From assembly GCA_004298915.1 (NCBI GenBank), contig SCTE01000456.1, positions 1-13,700 of the forward strand: 13,700 bases of DNA. The letters run 5' to 3'. Shown one piece after another: positions 1 through 8,528 of this stretch (position 1 is its first letter; every line of letters begins with the position of its first letter). A program made the translations under genes and the position numbers. This DNA comes from Chloroflexota bacterium (GTDB lineage Bacteria; Chloroflexota; Limnocylindria; Limnocylindrales; CSP1-4). Below the pieces are notes generated by a model. The model saw only the letters and a list, made by a program, of their open reading frames with translations, had not been told where the DNA came from and did no database searches.

Positions 1-890
1 CCTCGGATATCGACCCGACGGTCTTCGACGAATCGTTCCTGCGCCAGCTGGAGCGCCTCCAGGTCATGATGCGAGCCCCGGTTCGCGGCGGGCTCAAGGG
101 CGGTCGGCGGTCGGTCAAGCGCGGGCAGTCGGTCGAATTTGCCGACTTCCGGGACTACTCGCTCGGGGACGACCTCCGCCAGCTCGACTGGAACGTGCTT
201 GCCCGGCTCGAGAAGCTGTTCATCAAGCTGTACGTCGAGGAAGAGGACGTCACCATCTCGTTCCTCATCGACACCTCGGCCTCGATGGCCGCGGGCCGGC
301 CCGGAAAGCTCCTCTTCGCCCAGCGCGCCGCGGCCGCGCTCGGGTACATCGGCCTCGCGTCCGAGGACCGGGTTGCCGTCACGACCCTCGGCGGGCGGGT
401 CGCGCGCCGCCAGGTGGCACTCCGCGGCTCGGGCCGGGTCTTCCGGTTGCTGTCCGCGCTCTCGGCCGTCTCGATCACGAACGGACCCACCGACCTGCAG
501 GCCGCGGCGCGGCACGCCGGCGCGCAGCTGTCCGGCCGCGGGGTCATCGTGCTGCTGTCCGATCTCCTGGACGCGAATGCGGATCGGGTGATCCGCGAGC
601 TCGCGGCAACCGGCTCGGAACTGATCATCCTGCACCTGCTGTCGCCGCAGGAGCTCGACCCGGCCATCGAAGGCGACCTGCGCCTGGTGGACGTCGAATC
701 GGGCGAGGGCATCGACGTCACCGTTGACCTCGCGACGCTCGACGGGTACAAGCAGCGGCTGGAGGCCTGGCGGCAGGGCTTCGCCGACCTGTCGGCCCGC
801 CGCCGCGCGACGTACGTCCCGCTGTCGACCGAGGTCCCCCTGAGTGACCTGATGTTCGCCGAGCTGCGGCGACGGCAGGTGGTGGGCTGA
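1..890 (+). CDS. DUF58 domain protein, VWA-like (5' end outside window)
   Basis: The reading frame is open from position 3, so the gene starts before the window and only its last 295 or so residues are seen. The ATG at 66 is internal: residues upstream of it (FDESFLRQLERLQ) are typical of DUF58 proteins. The family signature follows: a basic GG(R)R-rich stretch, then VEFADFRDY, GDDLRQLDWN and ARLEKLFIKLY, leading into a VWA-like fold. The MIDAS metal motif DTSASM lies at 270-287, and the later LLSDLLD supplies the expected acidic residue. DUF58 proteins are usually partners of MoxR-type AAA+ ATPases; the next two genes, both VWA proteins, begin immediately downstream and are surely co-transcribed. 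No membrane segment is visible, so a cytoplasmic location is inferred. Family assignment is firm; the substrate is unknown. Confidence 0.9.
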   Translation, partial: SDIDPTVFDESFLRQLERLQVMMRAPVRGGLKGGRRSVKRGQSVEFADFRDYSLGDDLRQLDWNVLARLEKLFIKLYVEEEDVTISFLIDTSASMAAGRPGKLLFAQRAAAALGYIGLASEDRVAVTTLGGRVARRQVALRGSGRVFRLLSALSAVSITNGPTDLQAAARHAGAQLSGRGVIVLLSDLLDANADRVIRELAATGSELIILHLLSPQELDPAIEGDLRLVDVESGEGIDVTVDLATLDGYKQRLEAWRQGFADLSARRRATYVPLSTEVPLSDLMFAELRRRQVVG

Positions 891-892
891 CG

Positions 893-3076
893 ATGCCGTT
901 CGCAACGCCGCTCGCGCTGCTCGGACTGCTGTTCCTGCCGGTCGTCGTGGCGATGTACCTGCTCAAGCTTCGCCGGGATGAATCGCTCGTGTCGTCCACC
1001 CTGCTCTGGCAGCGACTGGTGGCCGACGTCGAGGCCAACGCCCCGTGGCAGCGCCTGCGCCGCAGCCTGCTGCTGCTCCTCCAGCTGCTCCTCGTGCTGC
1101 TGCTCGCCGCGCTCGCGGCCCGGCCGTTCCTCGAGCGCCCGGCAGGGCTCGCCCGCGACATCGTCCTCGTGATCGACACCTCGGCCAGCATGGCCGCCAC
1201 CGACGTGACCCCGAACCGCCTGGCCGCCGCAACGGGGCTGGCGCTCGAAGCGCTGCGCGACCTGCCGACCGGCGGCAAGGTCAGCGTCATCGCGGCCGGC
1301 CGCACCGCCCGCGTCGTCGTGAACGACACCGGCGACCTCGGTCGCGTGCGGGCCGCGCTCGAGGCACTCACCGTCAGCCCGGCGACGGGAGACCTCGGCG
1401 ACGCCCTGATCCTCGCCGATGCCCTGGCCGCGCGGTCGGGTGACGCGCAGATCGTCGTCGCCACCGACGCCGCGCTGGCCCTGCCGCCGACCTCGCGCGT
1501 CGAGCACGCGATCAAGGTGCTCCAGGTGGGCCGCGATCGACGCAACCAGGCGATCGTTGCGCTCGCCGTCCGGCAGGGAGCATCGGGCGTGAGCCGGTCC
1601 GTGTTCGTGAGCGTCGCGAACCTCGACCTCCAATCCGCCCAGCGGCGGCTCCAGGTGTTCGGCGACGGCGTGCTCCTCGAGGCGCGCGACCTCGTCCTCG
1701 ACGCCCAGACCCGCGCCGAGGCGACGATCGACGACATCCCCGTGGGCGTTCGGGTCATCGAGGTGCGGCTGGATCGGACGGGCGCGGCCGCGGACGCACT
1801 GGCCCTCGACGACCAGGCCTGGTCGATCGTGCCGCCCGAGCGACTGCGCCGGATCCTGCTGGTCTCGGACGGCGATCCGTATCTCGAGACGGCCCTGACG
1901 TACCTCCCGAACACCGAGCTCTACGGCGTCAAGTCCGCCGCCTACGGACCCGATACCCATCCGGAGCTGTTCGACCTGATCATCTTCGAGGGCGCCCTGC
2001 CCGATGTCCTGCCGCCGACATCCGTCCTCGCCATCGCGCCGCGGATCTCGTCTCCGCTGGGCGAGGTCGTCGGGTCGCTGAAGGACCCGGGAATCGGGTC
2101 GCTCGACCCGGCCGAGCCGATCCTCCGCTACGTGGACCTCTCGACGACCCACGTCGGCACCGCGGTCAAGATGGTCCTGCCCGCCTGGGCACGGACGATC
2201 ATCCCGGGGCCCGCGGGTGCACCATTGCTGTACGCAGGCGATCTCGGCGGTCGCGCCGCGGCGGTCCTGGCGTTCGAGCCGCGACAGTCCGACCTGCCCC
2301 TCCAGGTCGCCTTTCCGATCCTCATCTCGAACCTGGCCGGTGAGTTGATGGGCGGTTCGTCAGCCCCGACCCAGGCCATCGAGCCGGGGAGCCCGGTTTC
2401 CCTGCCGGTCCCGTCGGGTGCCACCGGCCTGACCGTGACCAAGCCCGATGGATCCACCGTCGAGCTGGTGCCGGGAACCCTCGGGGGCGGCAGCGTCACG
2501 TTCAGCCAGACCGACCAGCTCGGCGTGTACACGGCCGTGGCGATGCGACCGGCCGCAACCGCGTCGCCCGAGCCGAGCGCGACGAGCTCGTCGTCGCCGG
2601 GGGCATCGGGGACCAGCGGACCCTCGGCGGGGTCATCGCCGACGCCGGTCCCGACCGCTCCGCCCGCCGACCCGAATGCCCCCATCCAGTTTGCCGTCGA
2701 TCTGTTCGACCCGGCGGAATCGAACATCGCCCCGGGCTCCGCGGCGGCCATCGAGGCCCTTGGCGGCGGCGTTGGCCCGAGTCCCGGCGCGAGCGGATCC
2801 ACGGCCCCGACGGCGTCGCCTGGTGGTTCCCCGACCGCGACCCCGGGCCCGTCCGGGGCCACCGGCGGCGCGACGGATCGGCCGTCGGCGCGCGACGAGC
2901 TGTGGGTCCCGATCGTGCTGCTCGTCCTGCTCGCGCTGATGGTCGAGTGGCTGGTCTACCAGCGCGACTCGGCGACCAGGCTGTGGCGAGCCTTCCGGCG
3001 ACGCCTCGGCGGTTCGGGCGCGGGCGTCGGGGACGGCGGACCGGGTGAGCCGCGCATCGGACGAGGGGCCGGCTGA
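893..3076 (+). CDS. BatA-like membrane protein with VWA domain
   Basis: This 727-residue membrane protein starts 2 nt after the DUF58 stop, with AGGTGG upstream as a possible ribosome site. The N-terminus has the BatA/aerotolerance-regulator layout: a hydrophobic segment at about residues 5-24 ending in LLKLRR, then a second very leucine-rich segment at about 58-77. A VWA domain follows with MIDAS motif DTSASM at residues 95-100 and a matching ATD further on. A middle region of beta-rich and amidotransferase-like character follows. Near the C-terminus the family motif FAVDLFDPAESNI sits between two long Pro/Ser/Thr/Gly-rich linkers (about 2547-2685 and 2775-2895). A last membrane segment lies at about 671-689, followed by a short basic tail. 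It likely acts at the membrane with the neighbouring VWA proteins and an unseen MoxR ATPase. The linkers are longer than the fold requires, suggesting flexible extracytoplasmic spacers. The exact role is unknown. Confidence 0.88.
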   Translation: MPFATPLALLGLLFLPVVVAMYLLKLRRDESLVSSTLLWQRLVADVEANAPWQRLRRSLLLLLQLLLVLLLAALAARPFLERPAGLARDIVLVIDTSASMAATDVTPNRLAAATGLALEALRDLPTGGKVSVIAAGRTARVVVNDTGDLGRVRAALEALTVSPATGDLGDALILADALAARSGDAQIVVATDAALALPPTSRVEHAIKVLQVGRDRRNQAIVALAVRQGASGVSRSVFVSVANLDLQSAQRRLQVFGDGVLLEARDLVLDAQTRAEATIDDIPVGVRVIEVRLDRTGAAADALALDDQAWSIVPPERLRRILLVSDGDPYLETALTYLPNTELYGVKSAAYGPDTHPELFDLIIFEGALPDVLPPTSVLAIAPRISSPLGEVVGSLKDPGIGSLDPAEPILRYVDLSTTHVGTAVKMVLPAWARTIIPGPAGAPLLYAGDLGGRAAAVLAFEPRQSDLPLQVAFPILISNLAGELMGGSSAPTQAIEPGSPVSLPVPSGATGLTVTKPDGSTVELVPGTLGGGSVTFSQTDQLGVYTAVAMRPAATASPEPSATSSSSPGASGTSGPSAGSSPTPVPTAPPADPNAPIQFAVDLFDPAESNIAPGSAAAIEALGGGVGPSPGASGSTAPTASPGGSPTATPGPSGATGGATDRPSARDELWVPIVLLVLLALMVEWLVYQRDSATRLWRAFRRRLGGSGAGVGDGGPGEPRIGRGAG

Positions 3077-6066
3077 TGGGCGTCCGGTTCGAGACGCCGC
3101 TCTGGCTGCTGCTGCTGATCCCGACCCTCCTGATCACGATCGTCCCGCACCTGGCCGCGCGGCGACGGATCGGCACCGCCCGGCGACGGGCCGCCCTCGT
3201 CGTCCGAACCCTGCTCGTGGCCGCCCTCGTGTTCGCACTCGGCGGCTTCCAGCTGATCCTCCCGGTTGACCGACTGGCCACCGTCTTCGTCGTCGACCTG
3301 TCCGACTCGGTCGGGACTCCGGGGCGCGAGTCGGCCCTGGCGTTCCTGCGCGAGAGCCTGGCCGCGATGCCCGAGGGCGATGCCGCCGGCGTCGTGGCCT
3401 TCGGCAAGGACGCCCTCGTCGAGCGGCTGCCCGAGGAGCTCCGCCAGATCGAACGGATTCGATCCACGCCGGTGACCGGCGCGACCGACATCGGCGGTGC
3501 GTTGCGCCTCGCCTCGGCCCTGTTCCCGGACGAGATGCAGAAGCGGATCGTGCTGATCTCGGACGGCAACGACACGACGGGCCGGGGGCAGCAGGAGGCG
3601 GCGCTCGCGGCGACGCGCGGCATCCAGGTGGAAACCCGGGTCGTCGGCCTCGAGCGTCGCGACGAGGTCCTGATCGAGCGGGTCCAGGCACCGTCGACGG
3701 CCCGGCTCGGCGAGACCATCGAGGTCGTCGGCTCCATCGTGTCGAGCGTCGCGCAATCGGCGGTCGTCCGGCTGTACGCCGATGGCCAGCTCGTCGCGAC
3801 CCAGGGAACCGAGCTCACGGCCGGCGCGAATCGGATGGTCTTCGAGGTCAAGCCGGCCGAGGCCGGCTTCCACACGTTCCGGATGGTCGTCGAGGCCGCG
3901 CGGGACACGTTCAGCCAGAACAACCGGGCCGACGCGAACACGATCATCAAGGGCGAGCCGCGGATCCTGGTCCTCGCCGGGAACGCCGATGTCGCCGCGG
4001 AACTGGTGGCGGCGCTCAAGACGGAGAAGCAGAACGTCGACTCGATCGTCCCCGAGGCACTGCCGACCGACTTCGCCTCGCTCGCCAGCTACGACAGCGT
4101 CGTCCTGGTGGATGTGCCACGGATCCGGATGAGCGATCGACAGCTCGCCGCGCTCCAGGTCTACGTCCGCGACCTGGGGCGCGGGCTCGTCATGGTCGGT
4201 GGGCCGGACAGCTTCGGCGCCGGGGGCTACACCAAGACCCAGCTCGAGGAGACGCTGCCCGTTGACATGGGCGTCCGGAACCGCCAGCAGCAGCCGGACG
4301 TGGCCCTCGTCGTGGTCATCGACAAGTCCGGCTCGATGGACGCCTGCCACTGCAACTCCTTCCAGGGCGGGCAGGGCGGCGGCCAGATGCAGGGCGTGCG
4401 GAAGGTGGATATCGGCAAGGAGGCCATCCTGCGTGCGGCAGCGGCCCTGACCGCTCGTGACGAGTTCGGGGTCGTGGCGTTCGACGACTCCGCCCATTGG
4501 GTCGTCCAGACCCGACCGCTCGGGCAGACCTCGGACCTGCAGGGCCTCATCGCCGGGATCAACCCGAACGGGACCACGAACATCTTCGCCGGACTCGACC
4601 AGGCCGTCGGCTCGCTCGAGAAGGCGTCCGCGACGCGCCGGCACATCATCCTGCTGACCGACGGCTGGTCGAGTTCGGGCCAGTACGACGAGATCATCAA
4701 GCGGATGAAGGCGGCGGGGATCACGCTCTCGACCGTTGGCGCCGGCGGCGGTGCGAACCCGTTCCTCGAGCAACTGGCACAGCAGGGCGGCGGCCGGTTC
4801 TACGCCGCGGCCAACCCGGCCTCGATCCCGGACATCTTCCTCAAGGAAACCGAGCAGGTCGCGGGGCAGCAGATCGTCGAGGAGCCGTTCTTCCCGATCC
4901 AGACCAGCTCGTCCCCAATCCTCAGGGGCCTCAACGACGGCTTTCCGCAACTCCTCGGCTACAACGGGACCACGGTCAAGTCGGCGGCCCAGACCGTGCT
5001 CGTCACCGCGCGGGATGATCCGCTCCTCGCGCAGTGGCAGTACGGCCTCGGTCGCAGCGTCGCCTGGACCTCGGACTCGACCGGTCGGTGGGCGCGCAAC
5101 TGGGTTGGCTGGCCCGGGTTCTCGAAGTTCTTCAGTCAGCTCGTGGGCTGGACGTTCCCGGGCGAGGAGACCGGCGGCATCGAGGCCTCGTTCGAGGTCA
5201 AGGACGGCCGGACGACCCTGCACATCCAATCCGTCGAATCGGACGGCTCGCCGCGCGACTTCTACACGACGTCGGCGGTGCTGGTCGGCCCGGACCTGAC
5301 GCCGGTCGAGGCAGATCTGGACCAGGTGGCCCCCGGCGTCTACGAGAAGGACCTCGGCGAGATCGGCGCGGGCGCCTATGCCGTGCGGATCACCCAGATC
5401 CGGCCGGGGTCACCGGCGTTGGGAAGGACCGTCGGGCTCGTGTCGCCGGTCGCGGCCGAGTACCGCCTGCTCGGCGCCAACCAGCCCTTCCTGGCCACGC
5501 TCCGTGCCGCAACAAACGGGCGCGAAGTCGCGACGCCCCTTGAGCCATGGCGGCACGACCTGAAGCTGACCTCGTCGTTCACGGAACTGTGGCCGTGGCT
5601 GCTGCTCCTGGCGCTGCTGCTCTGGCCGCTCGACATCGCCCTCCGCAGGGTGTCGCTCGGCCGGCGGGAACTTGCGGAAGGGCGCGCGTGGGTCGGTCGG
5701 CGCTGGCGGGCTCGATCGGCGACCGGAACGCGAACCGCGACGGCGGCCGGGATGCTCTCCGCGCGCGATCGGGCCTCGGGTGCCGGGGCGCGGGCCGCGA
5801 TCCTGCGGGCGCGGGATGAGGCAAGTGACGTCGTCGGCCGGTCCGAACGACCGGGGGATCCGCCCACGTCGGCGGCAACAGGCCCTGGGCCGACGGTGCC
5901 GGCGACCCGCACGGCCAAGCCGGCGACCCCGAGCCCGGCCGCTCCCTCGGCACCGACCCAGTCGCCGCCCGACGCCGGAGGGCAACCGGCCGGGGACCCG
6001 GGTGGAAGCGACACGCTGGCGCGACTCCGAGAGGCCAAGCGTCGAACCCGAGATCGAGGCGGCTGA
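3076..6066 (+). CDS. Membrane protein with two VWA domains and a glutamine-amidotransferase-like domain
   Basis: This gene encodes 996 residues; its ATG overlaps the previous stop by one base (TGATG), which indicates translational coupling. Two N-terminal membrane segments (about residues 9-25 and 40-62) precede a first VWA domain with DLSDS at 74-78, TDIGGAL and LISDGND, so its MIDAS is complete. A beta-sandwich region follows. An amidotransferase-like fold (about 295-400, with VMVGGPDSFGAGGY) comes next, then a second VWA domain with DKSGSM at 416-421, GTTNIFAG and LLTDGWSSS, also complete. An unusual CHC plus Gly/Gln-rich insert directly follows the second DKSGSM. A C-terminal membrane segment at about 836-855 is followed by a basic, then Pro/Ala/Thr-rich, cytoplasmic tail of about 140 residues. 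Similar large proteins accompany DUF58 and BatA-like genes in many bacteria. The amidotransferase-like domain shows no obvious catalytic Cys and is probably structural. The role is inferred as membrane assembly or stress tolerance. Confidence 0.88.
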   Translation: MGVRFETPLWLLLLIPTLLITIVPHLAARRRIGTARRRAALVVRTLLVAALVFALGGFQLILPVDRLATVFVVDLSDSVGTPGRESALAFLRESLAAMPEGDAAGVVAFGKDALVERLPEELRQIERIRSTPVTGATDIGGALRLASALFPDEMQKRIVLISDGNDTTGRGQQEAALAATRGIQVETRVVGLERRDEVLIERVQAPSTARLGETIEVVGSIVSSVAQSAVVRLYADGQLVATQGTELTAGANRMVFEVKPAEAGFHTFRMVVEAARDTFSQNNRADANTIIKGEPRILVLAGNADVAAELVAALKTEKQNVDSIVPEALPTDFASLASYDSVVLVDVPRIRMSDRQLAALQVYVRDLGRGLVMVGGPDSFGAGGYTKTQLEETLPVDMGVRNRQQQPDVALVVVIDKSGSMDACHCNSFQGGQGGGQMQGVRKVDIGKEAILRAAAALTARDEFGVVAFDDSAHWVVQTRPLGQTSDLQGLIAGINPNGTTNIFAGLDQAVGSLEKASATRRHIILLTDGWSSSGQYDEIIKRMKAAGITLSTVGAGGGANPFLEQLAQQGGGRFYAAANPASIPDIFLKETEQVAGQQIVEEPFFPIQTSSSPILRGLNDGFPQLLGYNGTTVKSAAQTVLVTARDDPLLAQWQYGLGRSVAWTSDSTGRWARNWVGWPGFSKFFSQLVGWTFPGEETGGIEASFEVKDGRTTLHIQSVESDGSPRDFYTTSAVLVGPDLTPVEADLDQVAPGVYEKDLGEIGAGAYAVRITQIRPGSPALGRTVGLVSPVAAEYRLLGANQPFLATLRAATNGREVATPLEPWRHDLKLTSSFTELWPWLLLLALLLWPLDIALRRVSLGRRELAEGRAWVGRRWRARSATGTRTATAAGMLSARDRASGAGARAAILRARDEASDVVGRSERPGDPPTSAATGPGPTVPATRTAKPATPSPAAPSAPTQSPPDAGGQPAGDPGGSDTLARLREAKRRTRDRGG

Positions 6067-6098
6067 CCGGACGCTCGACCACGAGATCACAACGCCCT

Positions 6099-6106
6099 GG
6101 AAGGAG
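6099..6106 (+). promoter_or_regulatory. Strong Shine-Dalgarno site
   Basis: GGAAGGAG lies 5 nt before the ATG at 6112. It is the clearest ribosome binding site in the window and fixes the start of the small gene. It contrasts with several other genes here that start right behind a -10-like box and have no such site, which suggests that the small gene is translated from the operon mRNA. Confidence 0.8.
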
Positions 6107-6111
6107 CTCCG

Positions 6112-6378
6112 ATGACCCAGCAGGAATTCGCCGCCGGGCCCGACCAATCGATCGTCATCTACACGTCCGATGACACCGGCGAGGAGATCGACCCGGCGGC
6201 GATCTTCACGGCGATCGCAGAGGACGCTCGACGGCAGGATTCACTCGGCCGGCGCATCGTCTCGGTCGCAGCCGTCCCGGTCCGGCACTCCGGAGCGATG
6301 TTGGGGCGGACCGGCAGCGGGTATGAGACCAAGGTCTCGATCGCCGTGGTGTACGCGGCGCAGCGTGGGTCGGCATAG
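6112..6378 (+). CDS. Small hypothetical protein, 88 residues
   Basis: I do not recognise this family with confidence. The 88-residue protein is acidic near its N-terminus (TSDDTGEEIDP), has no signal peptide or membrane segment, and alternates predicted strands and one helix (IVIYTS, then IFTAIAEDARRQD, RIVSVAAVPV, KVSIAVVYAA). This beta-alpha-beta-beta order loosely recalls the small DUF4177-like fold, but the similarity is only in layout. It begins 45 nt after the double-VWA gene, on the same strand, behind a strong ribosome site, and is followed at once by a terminator-like hairpin, so it is probably the last gene of the operon. A soluble accessory role to the VWA system is possible but unproven. 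Confidence 0.75.
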   Translation: MTQQEFAAGPDQSIVIYTSDDTGEEIDPAAIFTAIAEDARRQDSLGRRIVSVAAVPVRHSGAMLGRTGSGYETKVSIAVVYAAQRGSA

Positions 6379-6379
6379 T

Positions 6380-6400
6380 CGAGGCCGGCCTCGGGGCCGG
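6380..6400. terminator. GC-rich hairpin between convergent genes
   Basis: The 23-nt gap between the small + strand gene and the minus-strand synthetase holds CCGGCC-TCGG-GGCCGG (6385-6400), a 6-bp all-GC stem with a tetraloop. It overlaps a perfect 14-bp palindrome, CGAGGCCGGCCTCG (6380-6393). Two alternative stems can therefore form. There is no T tract on either strand. Position at a convergent junction suggests a bidirectional terminator. Confidence 0.5.
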
Positions 6401-6401
6401 A

Positions 6402-8462
6402 TCAGGTCCGCGGCTCGCCGATAGCCCTCGGACCGAGCCGGGCGATCTCGGCGAGAATCGCCGGATCGTCGAGCGACGAAACGTCGCCCGGGTCGAGGCC
6501 CAGGAACGCGGACCGGATGAGCCGGCGCATGACCTTCCCGGACCGCGTCTTGGGCAGGGCTCGAACGACCAGCACCAGATCGGGCTTGAGGGCCTTGCCG
6601 AGTGACCGAACCACGGCGCTCGAGATCTCGGTGCGGACCGCGACGCCGTCGGGGACGCCTGCCGCCAGAGTGCAGAACACAGCGATGGACTCGCCCTTGA
6701 TGGCATGGGGTATGCCGATCGCCGCGGCCTCGACCACCGCCGGGTGGCTGACGGCGGCACTCTCGACCTCAGCCGGCCCGACGCGCTTGCCGGCGACCTT
6801 GAGCGTGTCGTCGGAACGACCCTGGATGTACCAGTAGCCGGCCTCATCGATGATCGCCCAGTCGCCGTGGACCCAGGTGCCGGGGAATCTTGACCAGTAG
6901 GCATCGAGGTAGCGATCCGCATCGTTCCAGAAGCCCCGGGTCATGCCCGGCAGCGGTTGCCGGATCACGAGCTCGCCGACCACCCCGCGGACCGGGTTGC
7001 CGTCGGGATCGACGACGTCAGCGGCAACGCCGACGTTCGGACCGGAGAACGACGTCGCGCGGACCGGCGTGATGAGGTTGCCGGCCACGATCCCACCCGA
7101 CACTTCCGTCCCGCCGCTGTAGTTGACGATCGGACAGCGGCTCTCACCCACCTCGCGGAAGAACCACCACCACGGATCCGGGTTCCAGGGCTCCCCGGTG
7201 GAGCCGAGGACGCGGAGCGAGGATCGATCGTGGGCGGCGACGGGCTCCGTGCCGTGCTGGATCAGGGCCCGGATGACGGTCGGGCTGAGGCCCAGATGCG
7301 TGATCCGGTGGCGCTCGACGATGTCCCAGAGCCGATCCGGGCCGGGATGGTCCGGCGTCCCCTCGTACAGCACCAGGCGGGCGCCGAGGATCAGGGCGCC
7401 GGAGATGGCCCACGGCCCCATCATCCAGCCGAGGTCGGTGAACCAGAAGAGCGTGTCGCCCGCGTTGAGATCGAAGCTGTGCGCGAGGTCCTGCGCCGCC
7501 TTGATCGGGAAGCCGCCGTGGACGTGGACCGCACCTTTGGGCTTGCCCGTGGTTCCCGACGTGTAGATGACCATGTACGGGAGCTCCGGATCGGTTTCGG
7601 GCCGATCACCGGGGGTGCCGGCCGGCGATGGGGTGCCTGCCGGGCCGGCGCCCGGACCGGCGCTGGCCGCGTCGTCAGCCATCTCCTCGTCCCACCATCG
7701 GTCGCGGGAGCGATCCCAGGGCGCGGTGCCCGCACGCTCGCCGAGGCGACGCACCACGAGGGTCTGGCGGACCGAGGGAGCAAGGGCGACCGCGTCGTCG
7801 GCCACGGCCTTGAGGGCGACCGGGGTGCCGCGGCGCAGGAATTCGTCCGCGGTGATGAGCAGTGATGCCTCGCAGTCGCGCAGGCGCGAGGCGATGGCTT
7901 CGGCGCCGTAGCCCGAGAAGATCGGCGTGAAGATGGCCCGGAGCAGACCCAGGGCCAGCACGGCGACCACGGTCTCCGGGAGCATCGGCAGGAGAATCCC
8001 GACGCGGTCTCCTGGGCTGACGCCCAGACGGTCCAGCATTCGGGCGGCGCGGTCGACCTCGGCCTGAAGCTCCCTCGCGGTGAATCGTCGGATCTCGCCG
8101 TCCTCGCCTTCCCAGACGAGCGCCTCGCCGTCGGGATCGCGTTCGGCGCGTTGGTCGATCGAGGCGACGGCGTGATTGAAGGCCGCGCCCGTCCACCAGC
8201 GTGTCCACTCCGGACCGCGGGGGGCGTCCAGGACCTCGCGCGGACGGCGCTGCCATGGGAGCGCCAGGTCGTCGGCCGCGGCGCCCCAGAACCAGGCCGG
8301 GTCCGCCGCGGCATGCGCCTGGAGCGCGGCCAGGTCGGCGGATCCCGTGGCCGCGACGAATCGGGCGAGTCGTGCTGTTGCGAGCTCCCGCGCGCCGGGT
8401 CGCCAGGCTGCGTCGGGAACGTCCTGCCCGAATGTCGGCCAGGGTTCGTCAGGAGCGGGCAC
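6402..8462 (-). CDS. Acetyl-CoA synthetase-like AMP-forming acyl-CoA synthetase
   Basis: This ANL-superfamily enzyme activates a carboxylic acid with ATP to an acyl-adenylate and then transfers it to CoA. With the GTG start at 8462 it has 686 residues, close to the 650 usual for acetyl-CoA synthetases. The P-loop YTSGTTGKPKG is at 300-310. DLGWMMGPW and NYSGGTEVSG are the A4/A5-like regions. YIQGRSDDTLKVAGKRVGP is the hinge region, and the catalytic, acetylation-prone lysine is K643 in TRSGKVMRR. A Gly/Pro/Ala-rich insert lies just before the P-loop domain (about residues 260-285). An upstream ATG (8537) keeps the frame but would overlap the divergent gene by 9 nt and encodes low-complexity basic sequence. 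The GTG is preceded by TAGCAT-N7 and directly precedes the conserved PDEPWPTF stretch. Acyl specificity (acetate, propionate or other) cannot be read by eye. Confidence 0.9.
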   Translation of the reverse strand: MPAPDEPWPTFGQDVPDAAWRPGARELATARLARFVAATGSADLAALQAHAAADPAWFWGAAADDLALPWQRRPREVLDAPRGPEWTRWWTGAAFNHAVASIDQRAERDPDGEALVWEGEDGEIRRFTARELQAEVDRAARMLDRLGVSPGDRVGILLPMLPETVVAVLALGLLRAIFTPIFSGYGAEAIASRLRDCEASLLITADEFLRRGTPVALKAVADDAVALAPSVRQTLVVRRLGERAGTAPWDRSRDRWWDEEMADDAASAGPGAGPAGTPSPAGTPGDRPETDPELPYMVIYTSGTTGKPKGAVHVHGGFPIKAAQDLAHSFDLNAGDTLFWFTDLGWMMGPWAISGALILGARLVLYEGTPDHPGPDRLWDIVERHRITHLGLSPTVIRALIQHGTEPVAAHDRSSLRVLGSTGEPWNPDPWWWFFREVGESRCPIVNYSGGTEVSGGIVAGNLITPVRATSFSGPNVGVAADVVDPDGNPVRGVVGELVIRQPLPGMTRGFWNDADRYLDAYWSRFPGTWVHGDWAIIDEAGYWYIQGRSDDTLKVAGKRVGPAEVESAAVSHPAVVEAAAIGIPHAIKGESIAVFCTLAAGVPDGVAVRTEISSAVVRSLGKALKPDLVLVVRALPKTRSGKVMRRLIRSAFLGLDPGDVSSLDDPAILAEIARLGPRAIGEPRT

Positions 8463-8469
8463 GAACCGG

Positions 8470-8475
8470 ATGCTA
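8470..8475 (-). promoter_or_regulatory. -10-like box, leaderless start of the acyl-CoA synthetase
   Basis: On the minus strand TAGCAT is followed by 7 nt and then the GTG at 8462. The match to TANNNT and the short distance fit a leaderless transcript starting at or next to the start codon. No convincing -35 box is visible. The same arrangement occurs before four other genes in this window. Confidence 0.5.
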
Positions 8476-8516
8476 CGCGATCGGCCGCTCCCCGGGCACG
8501 GAATGGCGGGGTCGGA

Positions 8517-8522
8517 TAGCCT
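8517..8522 (+). promoter_or_regulatory. -10-like box, leaderless start of the lipoprotein gene
   Basis: TAGCCT lies 6 nt before the ATG at 8529, with no Shine-Dalgarno between. The identical hexamer with identical spacing precedes the SufR-like gene at 12563. It is 41 nt from the divergent box of the acyl-CoA synthetase, so the two promoters are arranged back to back. Confidence 0.5.
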
Positions 8523-8528
8523 CGGGCC

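Noticed and set aside
155..2152. Long open minus-strand frame opposite the DUF58 and BatA-like genes
   Set aside because: It is Arg/His/Gly-rich, low-complexity and without any domain. The plus-strand frames carry clear VWA motifs. Long antisense frames are expected at about 70% G+C.
2956..5229. Long open minus-strand frame (757 codons) opposite the double-VWA gene
   Set aside because: The translation is an Arg/Asp/Gly/Leu-rich mirror of the real gene with no recognisable fold; the opposite strand has two complete MIDAS motifs.
6957..7865. Open plus-strand frame opposite the acyl-CoA synthetase
   Set aside because: It is antisense to conserved synthetase motifs and has shadow-like composition.
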